From positions 26,692,278-26,756,277 of the forward strand of contig CM119267.1 in NCBI GenBank assembly GCA_051294375.1: 64,000 bases of DNA, in the 5' to 3' direction. This document shows positions 50,101 through 60,580 of the stretch, piece by piece. Each line of letters starts with the position of its first letter. Position 1 is the stretch's first letter. The DNA comes from Paraspadella gotoi. Taxonomy: Eukaryota > Chaetognatha. The notes under the pieces were generated by a model, which saw only the letters and a list, made by a program, of their open reading frames with translations, was not told the origin of the DNA and did not search any database. The translations under genes and the position numbers were made by a program.

Positions 50101-53100
50101 TATCTAAACATATTTTACAAAAGTTTTTTCAAGTTTTTTTCCAGCGAATCCAAAACAGTTCTCAAATTAAAAAATATGATTTTGAAATTTATGAATTTTA
50201 TAAGGATATTTAACTATATAGAATTATTCAATTAATGATACTGTTTATCAAATTTATTTGAAAAGGGGCTTAAATTAATTTTTTTTTTACATTACAAGGC
50301 AAGCAAAATACATTGGTTCATCGCTCAATTTTTCATTACTCTACCCTTTTCCCTAGGACTGAATAAAACTATTATTTCTCAACCGCATAAAATTGTTCAT
50401 TGCATACAATTACTTCAACTGTTTTTCCGCCTCTTTTTGGATAAGAGAAATATCATATTATTATTAATATTATATTTCTGACATAATATTTTTTTTAATT
50501 TTGGCAAAAAATGGTCTTTTTTGGCAAGCAGTGAAATGGATTGATTCCTCTATAAAATAACAGGCTTGAGTGTTGGCAGCTTCATGTGTTGACGCAATCC
50601 GTCCTTCCCTCAACAAAATCTTTGATTTTTTTTTTTTTTTTGACTGTTTGATACTATGTTTTTGATAATACAACAGAGGTAAATAAAATTAGTGTTGGCA
50701 TAAAAACCCACCCCAAAAAATTTTAAAAAACAGCTAAAAAAACCAATATAAAATCTACTAAAAGCCCAGGTTTTTTTGTTTTTTTAAGAAAATTACTTGA
50801 TTTTTTTATATGAAATATTAAATTGTTGAAGCGCAAATTTAAATCAATATCAGATACATCAATTTTACAAAGCTTAATATATAATTTATGATAAAAATAA
50901 CACTAACCTATGTTTTACATGTTTACTATCAGTATCACTTTCGGTTGCTGGATTTCTGTACCATCAACAATTTAATGTTTCATATTAAAAAATCAAGTAA
51001 TTTTAAAAAAAACAAAAAAACCTACTTTTTAGTAGATTTTTATTGGTTTTTTTAGCTGTTTTTTAAAATTTTTTGGGGTGGGTTTTTATGCCAACACTAA
51101 TTTTATTTACCTCTGTTGTATTATCAAAAACATAGTATCAAACAAGTCCAAAAAAAAAGAAAAATCAAAGATTTTGTTGAAGGGAAGGACGATGCGTCAA
51201 CACATGAAGCAGCAACAACTCAAGCCTTGTTTATTTTATAGAGGATCAATCCATTTCACTGCTTGCCAAAGACCATTTTTTGCCCAAAATTTGATAAAAA
51301 AAATATTATGTCAGAGATATAATATTAATAATAATATGAGTAGTTCTCTTGATCAAAAAGAGGCGAAAACAGTTGAAGTAATTGTATGCAATGAACAATT
51401 TTATGCGGTTGAGAAATAATATTTTTATTCAGTCCTAGGGAAAAGGGTGGAGTAATGAAAAGATTGAGCGATGGAACAATGTTATTTTGCTGCCTTTGTA
51501 TATGTAATAAAAAATAATTAAGCCCCTTTTCAAATAAATTTTGCATAACAGTATCATTAATTGAATATTCTATATAGTAATATCCTTATAAAATCATAAA
51601 ATTTCAAAATCATATTTTTTTAATTTTAAGAACTGTTTTGGATTCGCTGGAAAAAACTGAAAAACTTTTGTAAAATATGTTTTATGATATTTTTAGGTTA
51701 AAGCTGCAAAAAATGACTAAAATGTTTCATCATATAATAATTAATAGTTGCTATTACAAAGTGTAAAAAAGTGGAGAATTTGACCTATTTTTTCCATTTT
51801 TGACGCTGAAGACATTGAAATTTTTAATAACATATTTTATATTTTTGATCTAACTTTTTATGAAGAATCAGAATCTTTAATAAAAAATTTAAAAAAATTA
51901 TTTTGAAAATTTATTATTTTCTAAGGATATTACTATAAATATATTGTAATTAATGATACTGTTCCCCAAACAATACAAGCAAAATATTTTTTGTATTCCT
52001 TAATCATACGATCTCACATCTAAAAATCCTTGTTTGTTCACTCAAATAAAATTTATGTTCCCAAGTGCTCCACTCTACTAGGGAAGTCATATTATATATT
52101 AAAACTCTGTTTAACGGCAAAAAATATGTTTGACAATGAAATTAACCGACTTTTCCAAACCGCGACAATTTTTTTTTCAATCATGGTACATAATTTATAG
52201 CATCATAAATTAATTATTGAATTTCTTTTCTTCAAGAATCTTTAATCCCCCATACCGCAAACCTTTTTCCCTACTCTCGTTTCCTTTATTAATTTAATAC
52301 TTCTTTGAAATCTTTTTTTTCATGAGAGTTAAAAAAAGAATGCTATATTGTTTGTCTTTAGTTCGGATCGTCTTCTCCCTCGCCTCCTTCACATTGCGGC
52401 TTCCCTCCTTGCGCCTTATCTTCTAATGTCCCGATCTCATGAGGCACTTTTTTATATTTCCCTTTGCATTACGATGTTTTTTTGGATCGCATTAGAACAC
52501 CAGTCCCTCAGGTTTGTTCTTCTAGATCGTAGTACGTATAGCACCAATGGTTCATTAAAATTTACTCATTACCTTTCAACACCAGTGCCTTGGATACATA
52601 TTTTAGAATATAAATATAAATCTAAATATATAATTTTTTATAATTCACTTTGTCGGTCCGTCGGGGTCCCGCCCGCTCAATATTGTCGGGGCATAACTTA
52701 TATCATGTCAGAAACTCGGATTATGATAAAGTTATGGCAAAAAAAATGGCTCCGTCTGTCGTCCGTCCCCCTTAGCAAAAAACACCCAATTAGCTCGTGA
52801 TTGGATTGGATGGATTTGAATGAAATTTTTCGGTGTGTGGGTAGGGAAGTGTGTGATTGGAGTGATATAAAGTCTCGATGGAATCGTCCGAGTGGAAATG
52901 AGTTTTAATGGAAAACAAAAATGTAAAAACGATACGACTAGCGATAATACGACTAGGGCATATCGGGCATGCAGCCAGGGCCTCGGGAGCTGCGACCCTC
53001 GACAGCGCGAGACTCAGCCGGACTAGTTCGAACGGAAGAGGTCGGGCCTTCCTCAGCGGTTGGGCGGATGCCCCACAGTGGGACCGGGAGCGGCGTCCAA

Positions 53101-56100
53101 CTTCGCGCATGGATGACTCCCACCTGTACCCAGGGAACATGCGACATACGCAGGCGACTTAACACGTTAGCGGCGGCGTGTGGGTGCTACTCAAGTCGAG
53201 CGCCCACCAGCGCATGCTAATTAGCGGTGTGGCACGTGCCGTGCGGGAGACGTTGGGGCGCCAGTCGTAGACAAAACCTTGTCTTCCCGGGGGACCCGCC
53301 AGGCTACCCGCTCGACTGAGCGGCATATATGAGAATTGCGGGACGGACGGATGGTCGAGGACTTCGCCGCGCCGGCGGGCGCATCCGCTCGCCCGCCCGG
53401 ACTATTTGAAACACCAATTGCTCAATGGTGGATTAGGGCGATTGACCTGGAATTTTGTATGTGAGTAGGAAAGTGTGTGATTGAACAGGAAACCAAGTTT
53501 CGATGGAATCGTTTGAGTGGAAATGAGTTTAAATGAAAAAAAAACCTGTTTCCACTAATTGATTATGATTTTTTTTCATTTTTATTAAAATGTATATTAA
53601 TCAATTAGTCAATTAATTAATCAATAATTAATTAATCAGTCAATCAATCCGTCCATCCATCCATCCATCTCACCTTAGCAAAAAGCCCCAATAACTCGTG
53701 ATTGGCTGGTTGGATTGGAAAGAAATTTTGTGTATGGGTAGCAACATGTGTGATGAAGCTGGATATAAAGTTTCGACGGAATCGTGTGAGTGGATATGAG
53801 TTTAAATGGAAAAAACATAAGTCGCATTTACTGAAATCTTTTTACTTATTTTAACCAATAAATAATAATAATAATTATAATTGGATGGATAGATTGAGTT
53901 CAAATTTTGTGTGTCGGTAGGAAAATGTGTGACGAAGCTTGATATAAAGTTTCGGTACGAGTGGAAATGAGTATAAATGAAAAAAAATGAGTCACATTTA
54001 CTTGACTCTTTTTACTTATTTTAACCCATAATAGATTGAGATGAAATTTTGTGAGCGGGAAGGAAAGTTTGTGAAGAAGCAAGATATAAAGTTTTGACGG
54101 AATTGTTCCAGTGGAAATGAGTTTAAATGGAAAAAATATAAGTCACATTTACTTTATTTTAAGGACATCGATGATGATAAGCTGTATATAAATTTATAAT
54201 TATTAAATATTAAAATTAATTAATTAATCGATTAATTAATTAATTATTAATTTTCGTAGGCAGATCCGACATTGTTTGCTCAAACTTGTTTTTACCAAAT
54301 TTAATGTCCCAAAGCTGAGATAATTCTTTCCAAAGTGCTCAAAAATTGAAAAAAACACTATTTTTTAAACCTTAATAAAAATGGGATTATTATAGTTTTG
54401 TTTCAATACTTGGCAATTAGGTCAAAAATTGTTCATATTTTGTGGTAGTGCAGGGTTGTGGAGCTGGCCATTTTTTCTCCAGCTCCAGCTCCGGCCAAAA
54501 AAATTTTTCAGCTCCAGCTCCAACTCCGTCTCCATCCTATATTTTTTTCCAGCTCCAGCTCCAATAAAAATTTTGAGACAGCTCCAGCTCCAGCTCCCAG
54601 CTCCGACCCTTTAATGTTTAATGTTACTTGTATTTAAATCAGTACTAATTTTATTAAGTAAAAAAAAAACATTTGTACCATACATAATTAAAAGTTTATT
54701 TAATTTATATAAAATAACATTTATCTAAAATTTTACCTTTTACATTTTAAAATATTTTGATTATTTATCAGGATTTTACTATCTAGTTTGAGGCTCAGTA
54801 TTTCATGAGTTATGCTACATTGAATCATGTGATCACCTTTTAAGCTAGCTAAAAGATGGCTACAGTTAGAGAAAGGGGAAGGTCTCACTCCCAATGTCAA
54901 GGAACCATGGACAAACCTTAGCCCGCCTTGTCTTAAGGCAAGAAGATGGCAGCCGGCTGAAGCCCAAGGGCCAAGGCATTTTTCAAAAAGGATCTTTGCC
55001 CGACTCTAATATGTCGACTCGACATTGTCGAGGTCCTTAAGTCTGAGAACTCAAGATCCAAATGACCTATGACATGCAAAGGACCCGGTTAGATCGTCAC
55101 TGCCTTTTGGACTGTATTCCGTCACTACAGATGGGTGAGACGCCCCGTCCCGCTTTTATTTGTTTGAGTCCTTTGGGTTAGGAGGAACTCGTGCTACCTC
55201 CGGCGCCATAGGTGCTACTGATTCTCAGACGAGTAGCAGGGTATGAAATACTACCGCGACACATCGCCCCCGAGGCATCACACACCCGCGCAAGTGTGAT
55301 GGCTTTGAAGCAATCGTTGTGCCCGAGCACTCTAGGAGGGGCTGCCTATGACTGCTCCCGTCTTCACGCACGATGGTCGAGGGCAGAGGTATGTTAACAT
55401 GCCCGAGCAGAGCTGTATTAACGTGCCAGTGTGTTTGTGTGGGCTCACCAATGTGACGATGCCGCGAGCAGTTTACAGTCCGATGCACATTGCACACAAG
55501 GCTGTACTCCGTCACTACAGGTGGGTTAGACGCCCCATACCGCTTTTACATGTGTGAATCAGCAGGGCACGAACGCGAGTCCTTTGGGTTGGGAGGAGCT
55601 CGTTCTACCTCCGGCGCCATAGGTGTTTCTGAGTAGCAGGGCATGAAATACTACCTCTACACTTTCACTCTCCCTCACTCTTTTGTACTTATTCTTAACT
55701 TGTCCTTAACCTCCCAATGTCTTTTTCTTAATTTTTTATTGGAAACCTCTCTCTCTCTCTGTGTGTCTCTCTCTCTCACTTTCACACACACAAACCTTAT
55801 ACTTTCGTTGACGTTTAGTCAAATAACGAGGGTAATTATAAGTGGCAAAGTATTTGGTTGACAATGGTTTTATTTATGACGGACTATGGCAACGGAGGAT
55901 AGCCTGTGATACCCGGGGCGCGGGGTATCTCACCAACTGGCGTAGGGGCTGCGGACCCTCAGTGACCGCCTCCTGTCACTGGCATGTTTATACCGGCACG
56001 TCACATTTAAGCCAGAACCGGGGATACCCAGGGATTGAACCCGGGACGCACGGATGGAATGAGATGATTTAGCCTGCTCAGCCATTGAGACGAGGCTGAG

Positions 56101-59100
56101 GATGGACAGCAGTGAGGCAGCTTTAAGTCTTGCTGCCACAGGATCCCCCCACCAGACTTCTCCAGCAGGGCCTCAATCCTGAGGAGATGTCTGAGAGAAG
56201 GTTTTGATCTCATTGCCATAGTGAGAGCGAGCGCGGCGAGCGAGCGAGCGAGTCTGGAGCGTTACCAGAGAAGTAGGCATAGGCGTGATATGCATACCCT
56301 AGCGACGTAAGCGTGGGCGCACGGTGCGCAGCGGTTGCGTGTTCGAGAGTAGGGCTCACCACTTATGGCAACGGGAGGATAGCCTGTGATACCCGGGGCG
56401 CGGGGTACTCTCACCAACTGGCGTAGGGGCTGCGGACCCTCAGTCACCGCCTCCTGTCACTGGCATGTTTATACCGGCGCGTCACATTTAAGCCAGAACC
56501 GGGATACCCAGGGGATTGAACCCGGGACGCACGGATGGAATGAGATGATTTAGCCTGCTCAGCCATTGAGACGAGGCTGAGGACGGACAGCAGTGGGCCA
56601 GCTTTAAGTCTTGCTGCCACAGGACAATGATTAGGGTGATGACATAGGTAACGATGACACGATGACAAAGGTTAAGACAAAGGTGATGACAATATTAAAA
56701 CAGTTCAATCATTATTAATACTTGAATAAAATATATATTAATAGTTTTAAAAAATATTTTTAAAATTTTTTAAAAATATTTTATAATAAAATTATTATTA
56801 ATAAAAATAAATTTATTTTATAGCCTAACAAGTAGAACTGCATTACTATTATATATAGAACATTTGTATCTTAATTTTTACTTATAATTCAATAAAGAAA
56901 ATTGTTAAAAAGTTAGGAAAGGTTTCAAATTAAAGCTTATGCTTTGTAGATAATGTTAGTCATATAAAGTTTATTAGACATTAAAATTGTAAGCATATTC
57001 ACTATCACTACTATAATATATTTATAAAAAACTTTAATTAGTATTTACCAAAAATCCTGCTCTGTTCGGATTTGCTGCCTACTACATTAAGTGCTAAAAA
57101 ATGAAAAGAGTATTGATTATGAAAACCAATACTACAAACATAAAAGCTATGAATATAAAATACATGATGCAATAATCATTTCTTTTCATTGGTTTTTAAA
57201 TATTAATGAAAGCAAATATTTTTGAAATTGTTATAACAATTTATTTTTATTTAAGAGATGGACATGTTTCGGCTAGTTGACTTCAAGCCTTCATCAACAT
57301 TTAACACTTAACACTTAAATAAAATAAATTGTTGTAACAATTTCAAAAACCACTTTGCTTTCTCGAATATAAAATAAAAAAAGGAAGGAAAAAAGTTAAA
57401 AAAAACGGACTGATTAATAGATCCACAATTAAAAAAACGCAATTCTAGTAGTTAATGAAGCTAGTAAATAAAAGAATAAACTACTAAAACCGTTCTAAGT
57501 TCATATTCAAATAAAAAACTGTTAAAAATTTATTGAAGTTAGGTTGCTCAGTTATTTCATTCTTACATCAAATGAAAAAATGATCGAAAATTAAATTTTG
57601 TTATTTCTGGTAGTGAATCTCGTTACATTTAATTAATTCTTTTTATCTAAAAGCCTTTGCAGAGTTTTGATTTAATTATATTATTTTTTGCAAGATCTTG
57701 CTGTTAAAATCTGATACGTCATATAAAAAGTAAGAATTATTCTATACTTTTTGAAAACAGTTATTATTCTGGATATCTACTTAAATTACATATTTGTAAG
57801 GTAGTTTTTAAAAAAGTGCTCACTATGGCTGTTTTCCATATAAATTTTTTGGTTGAAAGCTGAGATTAAACAGGTTCTAAAAATGTTACCGGTTTTATTC
57901 CGCATTTGTCCAATCTCAAATATTAGGACCCAAAATAATTTTAAAAATCTGTTAACCCTGTAGCTTAGTCAAACTACTACTTTATAGGATGGGGAATGAA
58001 GATAAAGGGGTAAATATTCTAAAATTAAGATCAGAAAAAGTTTTTAACATTTTTTTAATGATATATTTTTTTAAAAAATAATTTTTTTCATTAATAATAA
58101 CAAATATTATTGCTATTAAAAGCTGCATATGAGATTAAATAAAGCACTTAACTACTTTGAGATTAAGTTTTAATTAAACATCATATATTTTTTATAATAA
58201 AAATAAGTTAATAATCTGTTTTATTTATTTTTTATTATAATTTTATATTATTTTTTATTTAAACATTTGTTTAAAGCCTTATAAGCAGAACTGTATTTTT
58301 TATATCTTTTTATTTTTAAAAAAATATTCTATTTGAAAGTACTAATTGATTAATTCTTTTTTAAAAAAAATTTAATTTTTATGTATAATTCAATAATGAA
58401 AAATCGTAAAAGTTGGGAGAGGTCTCAAATTAAAGCTTATGTTTTGTAGATAATGATAGAATATATAACATTCAAATTGTAAGCACACAGACAAAAATAA
58501 TAAATAAATATTTTTTCAAATTTTTTCAAAGATTTAACAATTCATAGCTCCTGAACAAAATTAAAAAACTAATACCTATTTACGCCAATAGAAAGCCCAA
58601 GGTTTACTCTAGAGGATTTAGTCTGTTTTATACTTATTTTACATTATTTTCAAAGTTATAAAGGGAAAATAAAAAAAATGTGACTTAAAATGGCCGAGAA
58701 TTCGGTTTTTTAAACATCAATAATTGGAAAAGTATTTTCGGATTTTTAAAAATAAAGTATGTAAAATGAAGTATTTTTTCCGCTCTTTAAATTAACGCAG
58801 GTTAAATTTGATTCAGACTGATATTTTTTAAGATATCTATCATTTTTAATGAAAAAAACCGTTTTTTTGCAAAATTTAAAGAGTTGCAAGCACTTATTGA
58901 TCGATTTTTCAAAAAACAAAGATAGAAAAAAATTAGTAGCAATATAGGGACTAATTTGTACTATAGTGCTAAATTCTGTAAAAAACTTTATAAAATTTGC
59001 TAAGGCCTAGTGTAGAGGTGAATGCCTAGAGTTCTCTTAGCAATTTTGACCATCAATCCCTCCGTCGGTTCCTCTGTCGGTCATTGGTCATTCTAAGGTT

Positions 59101-60544
59101 GAAGTAAGGTCTGTGATTCGTCGGTATTCTGATGATTCGTGAAGGAGACGAGCAATTCACATCACTAGGCCAACCAAGTCCGTTTATAGGTCCATTCCGT
59201 TGATGCTTTGTAAAAAATTTTTACAAATCATTAATTTTTTGCGCAAATGAAGACTTAGATCTAAAGTCGAAAAATTTTCCTTTTTCTCTTTCAGAATAAA
59301 ATTGTTGCAGTGACTTTCTTTTCATTTGTAAACTGATTTTATATTTGTCACCAAATTTAAATCTACATTATTATTTTACATATACTTATTCAACATAATT
59401 GTAAATGTGTCACTATGTAGCAATTTAAAAAAAATATAAAAAGATTTAATTTTTAAAGGTAAAAATATTTTACCAAGTCACGGCGAAGCCGGTTCAGGCT
59501 CTATAATAATTTAGGACTGCTTCTTTGTGACGTAGTCGTCGTCGTCACGCTGTTTTTATATAAAAACTACTGCGCTTTTATAGGTTTGGCTGTGACTTAC
59601 CGTTTTTTTTAATAAAAATTATTATGAATTATGATAAAGTTTTACAAAAGGTGTGCCATCATAGTAATTTAAAAATTTAGATATGGCTTCTCATCTTGAA
59701 ATAGCTTAGATATTTTCTTATTACATTTGGATTTAAGTATTTTTTTTTTTTGAATTTCCACGTACGATCGTCTCGTTTTTTGAAAAATTTCTTATTATTT
59801 TTCCTTCTAAAAACTTTTATTATCGCCATTTATTTTTTTTTCTCAATACAAAATCCCAATTTACATCCGAGATTTTCGTGGATTCATTTTAGAAAAAGGG
59901 AAGAATAACTTATAATGCAGGCAATGTCACATGTACATCGACTTGTGTGACAGGTAAGCGATACCTGCTATATATCCGGCAATTGCCGCGGATTAATATA
60001 AATAATATATAATATAAAAAATATAACAATCTAAAATTTTATTCAAGATAAAAGTTTTTTAAGATGAGGAAATGAAATTTATTTGAATAAGTAAAAAAAA
60101 TATTTGGAAGTCAAAAATATCATAGTCGTTAACTGATTATTGTCAACTATATATTTTGTTAATAGAGATTTATAATTTTTTGACCGTTATTATTGAAAAT
60201 AGTTTAGCTTTATAGCGACGAGTTTTCCATTCATACAATCAATATTAATCTCATTCATTTTCAATAATATGCTAAAAAATAAGGTTTTCAACCTCATTTT
60301 GAACTAGATGAACAAAAGACTTCAATCTTATTTCAATTGAAAAAAAAAAAAATAGAAAGTTAATTGATGCTTAATCACACTCTAATAAAAACAATTTTAT
60401 TTTTATCACGCCACTTTTTTTCTAATACAAAATCTCAAATTTATTTCCGAGATTTTCGTGGATTTTTATTTTTTTCCTTCTAAAAAACTTTTATTATATT
60501 TTTATTATTCTCTCTATATTTCTCTCTCAATCAACTCTATGTCG

Positions 60545-60580
<36 letters not shown>

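Noticed and set aside
51078-51419. 113-codon frame inside the palindrome's right arm
   Set aside because: No family recognised; the left-arm counterpart is broken and the frame starts inside the inverted intron sequence. It may be an old transposon scrap but cannot be supported as a gene.
55990-56100. Functional tRNA gene on the minus strand
   Set aside because: It has a good B box and A box but is one of two identical tandem SINE heads without a clean cloverleaf or terminator.
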